A stretch of DNA of 64,000 nucleotides, from positions 868,001 to 932,000 of the forward strand of contig OZ244147.1 in the NCBI GenBank assembly GCA_965216105.1, read 5' to 3'. Position 1 is the first letter of the stretch. Every line of letters begins with the position of its first letter. Source of the DNA: JAALLB01 sp017643495 (GTDB lineage Bacteria; Pseudomonadota; Alphaproteobacteria; Rhizobiales; Rhizobiaceae). The position numbers and the translations under genes were made by a program. The notes below the pieces were generated by a model, which saw only the letters and a program-made list of their open reading frames with translations, was not told the origin of the DNA and made no database searches. Positions 35,787 through 43,915 of this stretch are shown here, piece after piece.

Positions 35787-37382
35787 GTGAGCACACTTTT
35801 TTCCAGCGGCGAGCAGCCGGGAAGGAAGGAGCCGACCCCGAAACGACGCAGAAACAGGCGGCCGGGAAACCGGACCAGGCGCAATGGAAAACCTGCGTCT
35901 GATACCGAGCAAGCGGCTGCGGCAGACGCGACAGGGAATTCGCGAGTTCCTGCAACAGGCAGGGAACGTGAAGACAAAATCGGCTCCGGGACACCCTTGC
36001 CCAATGGTGATGGCAGGTTGCCAACGCCTGAGAAAAAGCAATCCGGACCTTCCGGAAACATGCAGGGGCACCCTCCATCCGGACATGGCAAGAAGCCTGA
36101 CAACCGCCCTGTCGGCTTGCAGCATGCGAATGGTGCCGGCAGGCGCAAAAGGCGTCGCACAAGGCGGCTTCCCGGACCTGCACAAGTAACGGACATGAGG
36201 CATGTTCGTGACCTTCCCAAGCCTGTGGAAGATGCGAAATATTTCCCGTCTGCTGATCCGGGACAGGCTGACAGGGCAAAACACCGGCCGCAAGCCAAGA
36301 ACCGCCGCCCCCATATTTCTTCCCAGCCCGCAAAGCGATATCCCAACCGCCTCTATGCCGCGCTTGATCTGGGAACCAATAATTGCCGGTTATTGATCGC
36401 ACTTCCGCAAGAGCGTGGCCGGTTCCGGGTAATTGACGGTTTTTCCCGCATCGTGCGACTGGGAGAAGGGCTGGAACATAGTGGCCGACTTGGCGATGAA
36501 GCGATGGACCGTGCCGTGGAAGCGTTGAAGATTTGCGCAGACAAGCTTGCCCAGCGCAAAATCCGCAAACAACGCCTGATTGCCACTGAAGCATGCAGGC
36601 AGGCCCTGAACGGCAAGGCCTTTCTTGAACGGGTCAAGCGCGAAACAGGATTGGAACTGGAGATCGTCAACCGGGAAACCGAGGCGAGGCTGGCTGCGGA
36701 GGGGTGTGGAACGCTGATGGACCGCAAGTCGGATGGCGCTGTGCTTTTTGATATTGGCGGAGGTTCTTCAGAGCTAATTCTCGTCGACAGTTCGCGGAAT
36801 GAACATGGCAAACGACGTCCCATTCAAGAAAGTATTGTTGCCTGGACATCGCTGCCCATGGGCGTGGTTACACTTGCAGAGCGTTTTGGTGGCAAGGATG
36901 TGACACGTAACCTGTTTGAGGAAATGGTTCAGGATGTCATGCAGCACATCCAGGATTTTGATGGCCGCGAAGCATTGCGTGCAGCTTTCAGAAACGGTCG
37001 TGTTCACCTGTTGGGAACCTCCGGCACTGTTACAACCCTTGCCGGCATCCATCTTGACCTTCCAAGATATGACCGCAGACGTGTTGACGGAATCTGGCTA
37101 AAGGATACGGAGATTGATACGGTTATCAATCGCCTGATTGGCATGAGCTATGCCGAACGGGCCCGTAATCCCTGCATCGGTGAAGAACGGGCAGACCTTG
37201 TACTTGCCGGATGCGCGATCCTCAATGCCATCCGGCGGACCTGGCCCACACCAAGATTGCGGGTGGCCGACAGGGGATTGAGGGAAGGATTGCTTACAGA
37301 AATGATGAATGCTGACCGGGTATGGTCGCGCAAGCGGCGAGAACGCCGGAAGAAACCCGAATATCGTGAAAGACAGTCATGA
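35787..37382 (+). CDS. Ppx/GppA-family phosphatase with long basic N-terminal extension
   Basis: 531-residue protein from GTG 35787 (AAAGGA upstream). The first 180 residues are low-complexity, rich in Arg, Lys, Pro and Gly, and predicted disordered. The catalytic part then starts with YAALDLGTNNCRLLIA, the phosphate-1 motif, continues with IATEACRQALN and DIGGGSSELILV (the second phosphate motif), and ends with ADRGLREGLL. The domain hydrolyses polyphosphate or pppGpp. The extension is unusual and could bind RNA or ribosomes; rlmE overlaps its stop codon. Confidence 0.88.
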   Translation: MSTLFSSGEQPGRKEPTPKRRRNRRPGNRTRRNGKPASDTEQAAAADATGNSRVPATGREREDKIGSGTPLPNGDGRLPTPEKKQSGPSGNMQGHPPSGHGKKPDNRPVGLQHANGAGRRKRRRTRRLPGPAQVTDMRHVRDLPKPVEDAKYFPSADPGQADRAKHRPQAKNRRPHISSQPAKRYPNRLYAALDLGTNNCRLLIALPQERGRFRVIDGFSRIVRLGEGLEHSGRLGDEAMDRAVEALKICADKLAQRKIRKQRLIATEACRQALNGKAFLERVKRETGLELEIVNRETEARLAAEGCGTLMDRKSDGAVLFDIGGGSSELILVDSSRNEHGKRRPIQESIVAWTSLPMGVVTLAERFGGKDVTRNLFEEMVQDVMQHIQDFDGREALRAAFRNGRVHLLGTSGTVTTLAGIHLDLPRYDRRRVDGIWLKDTEIDTVINRLIGMSYAERARNPCIGEERADLVLAGCAILNAIRRTWPTPRLRVADRGLREGLLTEMMNADRVWSRKRRERRKKPEYRERQS

Positions 37383-38077
37383 AAAAAGCGGATGGACGTT
37401 CCGGGCGTACGAACCTCAGAAACCTGCGTACCAAGGTGAAGACGGCAAGGGGCCGCAAACTTTCCTCGACCATGTGGCTCGAACGCCAACTCAATGACCC
37501 GTATGTGTTGAAGGCCAAGGCGGAGGGCTATGCTTCGCGGGCGGCTTTCAAGCTTATTGAGATCAATGAGAAATATGACATCATCAAGCCCGGTGACCGT
37601 GTCATCGATCTTGGTGCAGCTCCGGGTGGATGGTGTCAGGTTGCGACCGCGCTTACCAATTCGACTGCGGATGCACCCACTGTGGTGGGCATCGATTATC
37701 TCGAAATGGATCCGGTTCCAGGTGCAATCATTCTTCAAAAGGATTTTCTTGATGATGACGCGCCGGACCTGCTGATCGATGCGCTTGGCGGGAAACAGGC
37801 AGATGTTGTGCTGTCGGACATGGCGGCCCCGACGACTGGCCATCGCAAGACCGACCACTTGAGAACCATGCATCTGGTGGAGGTGGCACTTGATTTTGCA
37901 TTGAATGTTTTGAAGCCGGGAGGGCACTTTTTGTCGAAAAGTTTCCAGGGAGGAACCGAAAGCTCGATACTGGACCTCATGAAGCGGAATTTCAAAACCG
38001 TGCAGCATGTCAAACCGCCGGCTTCGAGGGACGGATCAGTGGAACTGTACATGCTTGCAAGAGGCTTCAAGGGCTGA
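37379..38077 (+). CDS. rlmE: 23S rRNA (uridine-2552-2'-O)-methyltransferase RlmE
   Basis: 232-residue FtsJ/RrmJ-type methyltransferase. The SAM-binding motif VIDLGAAPGGWCQVA is conserved, and the Lys-Asp-Lys-Glu tetrad is readable: Lys in SRAAFKLIEI, Asp in VVLSDMAAPTTG, Lys in FLSKSFQGG and Glu in SVELYMLA. ATG 37379 overlaps the Ppx/GppA stop codon, so the two are translationally coupled, an arrangement common in alphaproteobacteria. The N-terminal 20 residues are basic, as in homologues. Confidence 0.94.
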   Translation: MKKADGRSGRTNLRNLRTKVKTARGRKLSSTMWLERQLNDPYVLKAKAEGYASRAAFKLIEINEKYDIIKPGDRVIDLGAAPGGWCQVATALTNSTADAPTVVGIDYLEMDPVPGAIILQKDFLDDDAPDLLIDALGGKQADVVLSDMAAPTTGHRKTDHLRTMHLVEVALDFALNVLKPGGHFLSKSFQGGTESSILDLMKRNFKTVQHVKPPASRDGSVELYMLARGFKG

Positions 38078-38189
38078 TTTGCTACGAATTCCTTAATTAC
38101 TTTACCCATGAAATACCTATACCGTTTGAAAAGGGGTTTTTTACCATTTGCCCCTAACGTCGGCATGATAGGCGAATCCGGGGTAAAAA

Positions 38190-39836
38190 ATGTGTGGCAA
38201 AGAAAAGGAGTCGGCAGAAGGGGGCCGATCCAACAAACTGGGCGATAACAAGCGGTTATATGGTGCATTGGCAGTGGTTTCATCCATGCTGGTTCCCGTG
38301 TTTGCCGTGATGTTTGCAATTTGTTGGCAATTGGAACTGCTGGGGGATCTGGCTCTTGGCGGATTGCTGTTGCTGATGGTCGTAGCTTCCGTTTTTGCAG
38401 TTGCCAGTATTCTTCTCAAATCTGAAGGCATTTTTGACACGTTTGGCAACATGGACGCCGACGGGGCGGAGATGAAAGAACAAGCGTCTGCTCACAAAAG
38501 CAGCCGTGCCAAGCTGGTATCGCTTGCATATACCGATAGCCTCACAAAACTTGGCAACCAACAGCGCATGATCGAAAAGTTCGGTACGCTGTGCGATAGA
38601 TACCAGGAAGAACAGGAGCCGTTTCTTGTTGGCGTTGTAAATCTCGATGGCATGAAGCCAATCAACGACCTTTATGGTCTTGAGGGTGGTGACGAAATTC
38701 TCAAGCAATGTGCCCAGAGATTGTCGGCTGCGGTTGAGAAAGAAGGATATGCATTCAGAACGCGTGGTGACGAGTTCGGCTTCCTTTTTTCAAATACAGT
38801 TGATCAGGATGGCGCCAAACAGATAGGACGAATTCTTCAGGAAGTGCTTCAGGCTCCTTTCGACCTGAACGGGCGTACGGTGCGCCTCAGCGGGTCATTC
38901 GGTTTCGCGCTCTACCCGGAAGCCGGTCATGACTTCCAGACCGTCATGAAGAAGATTGAAAGCGCGCTTTATCATTCCAAGCGCAACGGACGTGGCAGCA
39001 TCACCGTGTTTTCGCGGGAGATAGAAGAATTGATCCTCGAGAATGCGCGCATGGAGCAGGCATTGCGCCGGGCAATTGCAAACAACGAGGTTTGTCCGCA
39101 TTTCCAGCCGATCATATCCCTGCAGAACGGAACGCTGCTTGGTTTTGAGTCCCTTGCGCGCTGGATCGACCCCGAACTCGGTTTCGTGTCGCCGGGCAAG
39201 TTTGTACCCCTGGCAGAAGAGCGGGGCATCATAGCACCGCTCACCGAGAAACTTCTGATGCATGCGGCACGTGTCGCAGCGGGCTGGCCCGGAGACATCT
39301 TTCTTTCCTTCAACCTGTCGAGTGTCCAACTGGTTGACCCTAATACCGCTGGCAACATCATCCAGATTATCGAAGAAGCCGGCCTTCCGGCGCATCGCCT
39401 TGAAATAGAGGTGACTGAAACTGCAGTCATGTCCGACCCCGAAACGGCATCGATGATTATTGACGAGTTGCACAATGCAGGCATCCGCATTTCCATGGAT
39501 GACTTTGGCACGGGGCAGTCAAGCCTTGGGCGGTTGCGTGAACTGAAACTCGACAAGGTGAAGATTGACCGGGCATTTGTAATGGGCATTGGCGAAGACC
39601 GCCCTGCCGAGCACATTGTTCGCGCCATTCTGGAAATGTGCGCCGGTCTTGACCTGGTAGTTGTCGCTGAGGGTATCGAGGAAATGCGTCAGGCCGAGAG
39701 CCTGAAGCGCTACGGCTGTCACGCGGGACAAGGATATCTCTTCGGAAAGCCGCAGGATGAGCACAAGACCATGAATTACATTCGTGAGTTCATGAACGGA
39801 CCGGCATATGCCGAGCCGGTTCGAGAGGCTGTCTGA
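38190..39836 (+). CDS. GGDEF-EAL cyclic di-GMP signalling protein
   Basis: 548-residue membrane protein. Two or three hydrophobic helices (about residues 27-77) precede a GGDEF domain with the altered active site RGDEF (FRTRGDEFGF). The EAL domain follows with ESLARW instead of EAL, the metal-site DDFGTGQSSLG, NLSSVQL, EVTETAV and GYLFGKP. The loss of the first Gly suggests a weak or inactive cyclase, while the phosphodiesterase residues are largely intact. It is monocistronic. Confidence 0.9.
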   Translation: MCGKEKESAEGGRSNKLGDNKRLYGALAVVSSMLVPVFAVMFAICWQLELLGDLALGGLLLLMVVASVFAVASILLKSEGIFDTFGNMDADGAEMKEQASAHKSSRAKLVSLAYTDSLTKLGNQQRMIEKFGTLCDRYQEEQEPFLVGVVNLDGMKPINDLYGLEGGDEILKQCAQRLSAAVEKEGYAFRTRGDEFGFLFSNTVDQDGAKQIGRILQEVLQAPFDLNGRTVRLSGSFGFALYPEAGHDFQTVMKKIESALYHSKRNGRGSITVFSREIEELILENARMEQALRRAIANNEVCPHFQPIISLQNGTLLGFESLARWIDPELGFVSPGKFVPLAEERGIIAPLTEKLLMHAARVAAGWPGDIFLSFNLSSVQLVDPNTAGNIIQIIEEAGLPAHRLEIEVTETAVMSDPETASMIIDELHNAGIRISMDDFGTGQSSLGRLRELKLDKVKIDRAFVMGIGEDRPAEHIVRAILEMCAGLDLVVVAEGIEEMRQAESLKRYGCHAGQGYLFGKPQDEHKTMNYIREFMNGPAYAEPVREAV

Positions 39837-39941
39837 TCCCGGCATGACAATGCGCCCTTGTACATTAGGGCCGTTCACTCCTTTCTATTGACCTTCGCAT
39901 GGTAATTTTCGACACTGTCGAAAAAGCGTGATGAGGGTTTC

Positions 39942-40565
39942 ATGAGTCATTCCAAAAAGACCGGACACGACCATAGTCACTGGTCAGACATGCAACTGAA
40001 GGTCAATACCCTGGAATCCCTTCTGGTAGAGAAGGGATATGTGGACCCCGCAGCGCTTGATGTGATTGTGGAGACCTATGAAACACAGGTTGGGCCCCGC
40101 AATGGCGCGAAGGTTGTGGCCCGGGCATGGGCAGATGAAGCCTATCGCGAACATCTGGAAAAGGATGCGAGTTCGGCCATAGCCGAACTCGGGTTTATCG
40201 GGCGACAGGGTGAACACATGATGGCCGTGTTCAATACGGATGAAACCCACAACATGGTCGTTTGCACGCTTTGTTCGTGCTACCCTTGGAGTGTGCTTGG
40301 TTTGCCACCCGTATGGTACAAGTCGGCAGCTTACCGGTCGAGAGCGGTTAGCGAACCAAGGGCTGTGTTGGGTGAATTCGGCGTTGAATTGCCCGAAAAG
40401 CAAAAAATCAAGGTTTGGGATTCAACGGCAGAAATGCGTTATCTGGTCATTCCGCAACGCCCCGATGGCACTGAGGGGTGGTCTGAAGACAAACTTGCCG
40501 AACTGGTGACACGCGATTCCATGATCGGGACCGGGTTTCCTGACTGTCCCGGAGGAACCCGGTGA
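39942..40565 (+). CDS. nthA: Nitrile hydratase alpha subunit (cobalt type)
   Basis: 207-residue metal-binding subunit that hydrates nitriles to amides. The active-site claw VCTLCSC has the Thr that marks the non-corrin cobalt form, with Ser instead of Thr in iron enzymes' first position. The downstream PPVWYKSAAYRSRAVSEPRAVL stretch carries the Arg residues that stabilise the oxidised cysteines. Length is normal. It overlaps nthB by one base (TGATG). A His-rich N-terminus (HSKKTGHDHSH) is common in these proteins. Confidence 0.95.
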   Translation: MSHSKKTGHDHSHWSDMQLKVNTLESLLVEKGYVDPAALDVIVETYETQVGPRNGAKVVARAWADEAYREHLEKDASSAIAELGFIGRQGEHMMAVFNTDETHNMVVCTLCSCYPWSVLGLPPVWYKSAAYRSRAVSEPRAVLGEFGVELPEKQKIKVWDSTAEMRYLVIPQRPDGTEGWSEDKLAELVTRDSMIGTGFPDCPGGTR

Positions 40566-41224
40566 TGAACGGCCCCCACGACATGGGTGGCATGCAATGC
40601 TACGGACCGGTGCAGCCTGAAAAAGACGAGCCTGTTTTTCACGATGAATGGGAAAAGCGTGCCCTGGCCCTGACCGTTGCCATGGGCTTTTGTGGTGTCT
40701 GGAATATTGACAAATCCCGTTTTGCGCGGGAATGCCTGCCGCCCGATTTTTATCTTTCCAAAAGCTATTACCAGATATGGATTGCGGGACTTGAGCGCCT
40801 GATGCTTGATGCAGGCTTGGCGACAGAATCCGAAATCGAGAGCGGCAAAAGCGAGGCTCCGGCAAGAGAGGTAAGACGGGTCGTCAAGGGAGAGGAAATG
40901 CCTGCTGCCCTGGCGGCTGGCGGACCGGTCGGTCGTGCCCCGTCTACTGAACCGGGGTTCGCTCGGGGTGAGAAGGTGCGAACCCTCAATATCCACCCGG
41001 CCACACATACCAGGCTGCCCCGATATGTGCGCGGCAAGACGGGTACGATTGAGCGGATACAGGGCTATCATGTTTTCCCTGATACAAATGCTTCCGGTGG
41101 AGGTGAGAACCCCCAATGGTTGTACAATGTTGCGTTTGAGGCACGTGAACTCTTTGGCCCGGATGCGGAGCCTGGAGGCAAGGTTATGGTAGATTGCTGG
41201 GGGCCTTATCTTGAGCACGCCTGA
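40565..41224 (+). CDS. nthB: Nitrile hydratase beta subunit
   Basis: 219-residue partner of NthA. It starts MNGPHDMGGMQCYGPVQ, the beta-subunit signature, and ends with the SH3-like domain (HTRLPRYVRGKTGTIERIQGYHVFPD ... VDCWGPYLE). ATG 40565 overlaps the nthA stop; a GTG three bases upstream is an alternative. The alpha-beta-accessory order is that of cobalt nitrile hydratase operons. No amidase gene is adjacent, so the product amide would be handled elsewhere. Confidence 0.94.
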   Translation: MNGPHDMGGMQCYGPVQPEKDEPVFHDEWEKRALALTVAMGFCGVWNIDKSRFARECLPPDFYLSKSYYQIWIAGLERLMLDAGLATESEIESGKSEAPAREVRRVVKGEEMPAALAAGGPVGRAPSTEPGFARGEKVRTLNIHPATHTRLPRYVRGKTGTIERIQGYHVFPDTNASGGGENPQWLYNVAFEARELFGPDAEPGGKVMVDCWGPYLEHA

Positions 41225-41582
41225 TCTCGACACGTTGCCCGGCATGGTGAAAAATGATGACGGTCCCGTCTTTTCACAGCCATGGGAAGCGCAGGCATTT
41301 GCCATGGTCGTGAACTTGCATGAAAAAGGCCTTTTCAGCTGGGTTGAATGGGCATCGGTGCTGGGGCGTACCATTGCTGACGGATCGCCAGACCAGCCTT
41401 ATTATGAGCTTTGGATGCAGGCCCTTGAGGCAATCATAGAGGAAAAATCGTTGCTCACAGAAGGTGAGATATCTGAACGGAAGATCCAGTGGGAGGAAGC
41501 CCTGGAGCGCACACCACATGGTGAACCGATTGTTCTTGGCCAGAGCAATAATTCAGGCATTGGAATGGCCGGGACAGAATGA
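41211..41582 (+). CDS. Nitrile hydratase accessory protein (cobalt insertion activator)
   Basis: 123-residue protein resembling the N-terminal half of the beta subunit (PVFSQPWEAQAFAMVVNLHEKGLFSWVEWAS ... YYELWMQALEAIIEE). In cobalt nitrile hydratases such P14K-like proteins carry out alpha-subunit exchange to load the metal. It appears to start at TTG 41211, overlapping nthB by 14 bases; ATG 41244 is a possible later start but would cut conserved DLDTLPG. It completes the nth operon. Confidence 0.88.
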   Translation: MSTPDLDTLPGMVKNDDGPVFSQPWEAQAFAMVVNLHEKGLFSWVEWASVLGRTIADGSPDQPYYELWMQALEAIIEEKSLLTEGEISERKIQWEEALERTPHGEPIVLGQSNNSGIGMAGTE

Positions 41583-41587
41583 AAAAC

Positions 41588-41616
41588 TTACATTTGTCAT
41601 CTCAGCTCCCTATATG
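41588..41616 (+). promoter_or_regulatory. Candidate promoter of the five-gene AAA+ operon
   Basis: TTACAT (41588-41593) and TATATG (41611-41616) at 17-base spacing, in the 66-bp gap between the nitrile hydratase accessory gene and the coiled-coil gene. AGGAGGG follows before the ATG at 41649. No terminator separates it from the nth operon, so read-through is also possible. Confidence 0.45.
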
Positions 41617-41648
41617 TCGGTAGCAGATTTACAGGAGGGAACCAGCCA

Positions 41649-42731
41649 ATGGCCAGCATGCAGAAGTTTGACGTCGAAATTGAGAAAACCCGTCAAACCG
41701 TCGAGAAAATGAATGACAAGCTCAAGCAGAGTGGCATTGTTCTTGAGGAGTTTGCCAAGTCTGAAACCATAGGCCAGAGCGATTTCGATATCGAGAATGC
41801 CAGAATCAATGACATTCTTGCGCAGCAAAAGGTGATGGAGTCGAACATTGCCGACCTGATCATCGGTCTTGAGGATGCCACCAATGTTTTCGGCACCGAG
41901 TTCGAGAGCATGAAGAGCTATACCGGCTGGGAAAAATTTGTCGGCCTGTTTTCGAAGCAGAAAATGCAACGCATGCGCACCGACAGGGTTCGCAACATGT
42001 CGCTGGCTGGCAACCTGCAGGAATTGCTGGCCAAGTCCGACCGGATTGTGGGTATACTACAGTCCCAGAAAGAAGTTCTCGACAGCCGCTATGCGAGTTC
42101 CGAAGCAAGCCTTCGTCAGGTCATTGAACGCCGCAAGTCGACCGTGGAACAACTTGAAACGGTACAGGAACGGATTGAGGAACTCAATCCGATGTTGCTT
42201 GATCTGGAGAACCAGATTTCGGCAACGACCGATTCCAAGAAGCGTACAGAACTGGAAGGCAAGCGTTCGGAACTTGCCACCGAGTACAACCAGCAGCAGG
42301 CAAAGGAGCAGGAACTGCTTGCAGAAAGCCAGACGCTCGAGCGCTATACATCCATGTTCCAAACGTTTGTGGACTCGCTCAATAACCAGCTTGCCGCACA
42401 ACAGACCCTCATCAACAAACTGACGATTGATACCGAACAGCGGGTTGTTCTTTACAAGTCACTTGAAGATTCCCTGAAAACAGCTGCGCAGCAGGATGTG
42501 GCCCACAAGATCAACACACTCGGTAACCAGGTGGATACGGCAGCAGAAGAAACAATGGCCGGTATCGGTGCTGCAGCGCAATCCCATATTGGTGACTTGC
42601 TGGAAATGCATGAGAAAAACATGGTTTCCACCGAGGACATCCAGCGCCGCAAGAAACTCGCGGATGAAGCGTTTGCCCGCCGGTTTGAAACCGTGATGAA
42701 AAAGCATGATTCAGGGGCCTATGTCGGCTGA
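41649..42731 (+). CDS. Coiled-coil protein, first gene of the AAA+ cluster
   Basis: 360-residue, almost entirely alpha-helical, acidic protein without signal peptide or membrane segment. Heptad-like helices cover most of the chain (FDVEIEKTRQTVEKMNDKL; SEASLRQVIERRKSTVEQLE; NPMLLDLENQ; KRTELEGKRSELATEYNQQ), broken by a short GWEKFVGLFSKQKMQRM segment near residue 95. I do not recognise a family; TelA-like toxic-anion-resistance proteins are similar only in general layout. It has a strong AGGAGGG site and is followed by four co-directional genes, suggesting a filament-like or scaffold substrate for the AAA+ ATPase. Confidence 0.8.
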   Translation: MASMQKFDVEIEKTRQTVEKMNDKLKQSGIVLEEFAKSETIGQSDFDIENARINDILAQQKVMESNIADLIIGLEDATNVFGTEFESMKSYTGWEKFVGLFSKQKMQRMRTDRVRNMSLAGNLQELLAKSDRIVGILQSQKEVLDSRYASSEASLRQVIERRKSTVEQLETVQERIEELNPMLLDLENQISATTDSKKRTELEGKRSELATEYNQQQAKEQELLAESQTLERYTSMFQTFVDSLNNQLAAQQTLINKLTIDTEQRVVLYKSLEDSLKTAAQQDVAHKINTLGNQVDTAAEETMAGIGAAAQSHIGDLLEMHEKNMVSTEDIQRRKKLADEAFARRFETVMKKHDSGAYVG

Positions 42732-42778
42732 TCCGTTTTGCTTTTCCATTTTGAACCGCTTCAGGGAAGGGGCTGGCG

Positions 42779-43915
42779 TTGACGGCGCGGGTTGAGGATT
42801 ATTTTGCTTCGCTGGATGCTGCACTGGACGGGCTCGATACGTTTTTGCGTGAAGACGAGAGCCCGGCCTATCGGCATGACCTGATTGCAGCAGTTGCCAC
42901 GGGGTATCTGAAAAAGCTGAAGGCATCGCTCAACAGCTGGCGCAACAAGGTGACTTATGCTTCGAAATTCCGTGTATCCCAGACGGAAAGCGGGTTTCCT
43001 GCCTACCAGAATGTGCTTGACCTGCAGAACGATATCCAGGATGCCGACCGGCGGTTGGATGAAATCGAGGCCGAAGCCGAACTGCGCCAGCAGATGGTTG
43101 ATTTCATTCTAAGCCGGAAGGCCTTTCCCAAAAAACTGCAGGAGAAAATTGCCGAGCGCCGTTACCTTGAAACGCTTCATGCGGGAGAGCATTTTTCTCC
43201 CCTCGTCCTGCCGAGAACCATTCGTGTATCGGTCAACCCCAAGACACAACGGCCTTATTATGTTGTTCATTGGGGATGTTATGACGGGTCTGCCAACCTG
43301 CCGATGATCTACATGGCGACGATTGAGGATTCATCTCCTGATATCACCCGGCTTCTCGTGACCCCACAGGGAAAACTCAACAAGACGGTGAATATAGAAC
43401 TGCCTGTCGGTGGATTGCTCAACCCGGCACTTGCCTTGCAGTTTGACGAATTCTGCGAAAAGAACTCGGCTTATTCACTTACCCTGTCGACGATCGGCAG
43501 CAATCTTGACCAGGATTTTGAACACCTGCATCCGAAACAGTTACGGCGGTTTGTTCTTGGCCCCTTTTATCATGCTGCATACACCCAGCACGGGCGGAAA
43601 GTGGACGAGATACTTGCAAGGGTGAGAAGGCCGGAGAATGCCTGGCTGATGACCTGGACCATGCAGGAACTGTTCTCTGTCAACGAGAAACGTGCCAAAT
43701 GGGGGTTGTGGGGTGGAGAGCCTGCTCGTGAGGAATTCTACATCAACACGGATGATCTTGACTGTGCAAGAATGGGGGCGAGTTCATTTCAGCGCAATGC
43801 GCTTGTGCCGCATGAAGCTTATCAGGCAATCTATGCATCGGGGCAGGCGGAAGCAATTTTTGACGGATACGAGCGCCATGTCATTTCCGGCGGTCATGTT
43901 TTGAGGAATATGTGA
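42779..43915 (+). CDS. Uncharacterised protein, second gene of the AAA+ cluster
   Basis: 378-residue soluble protein, start TTG 42779 with GGAAGGGG upstream. The N-terminal third is helical (VEDYFASLDAALDGLDTFL, NDIQDADRRLDEIEAEAELRQQ), and the C-terminal two thirds look like a mixed alpha/beta domain (VSVNPKTQRPYYVVHWGCYDG, SANLPMIYMATIED, GPFYHAAYTQHG). No catalytic motif is recognised. Its stop overlaps the start of the AAA+ gene. It could be an adaptor or regulator of the ATPase; function unknown. Confidence 0.8.
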   Translation: MTARVEDYFASLDAALDGLDTFLREDESPAYRHDLIAAVATGYLKKLKASLNSWRNKVTYASKFRVSQTESGFPAYQNVLDLQNDIQDADRRLDEIEAEAELRQQMVDFILSRKAFPKKLQEKIAERRYLETLHAGEHFSPLVLPRTIRVSVNPKTQRPYYVVHWGCYDGSANLPMIYMATIEDSSPDITRLLVTPQGKLNKTVNIELPVGGLLNPALALQFDEFCEKNSAYSLTLSTIGSNLDQDFEHLHPKQLRRFVLGPFYHAAYTQHGRKVDEILARVRRPENAWLMTWTMQELFSVNEKRAKWGLWGGEPAREEFYINTDDLDCARMGASSFQRNALVPHEAYQAIYASGQAEAIFDGYERHVISGGHVLRNM

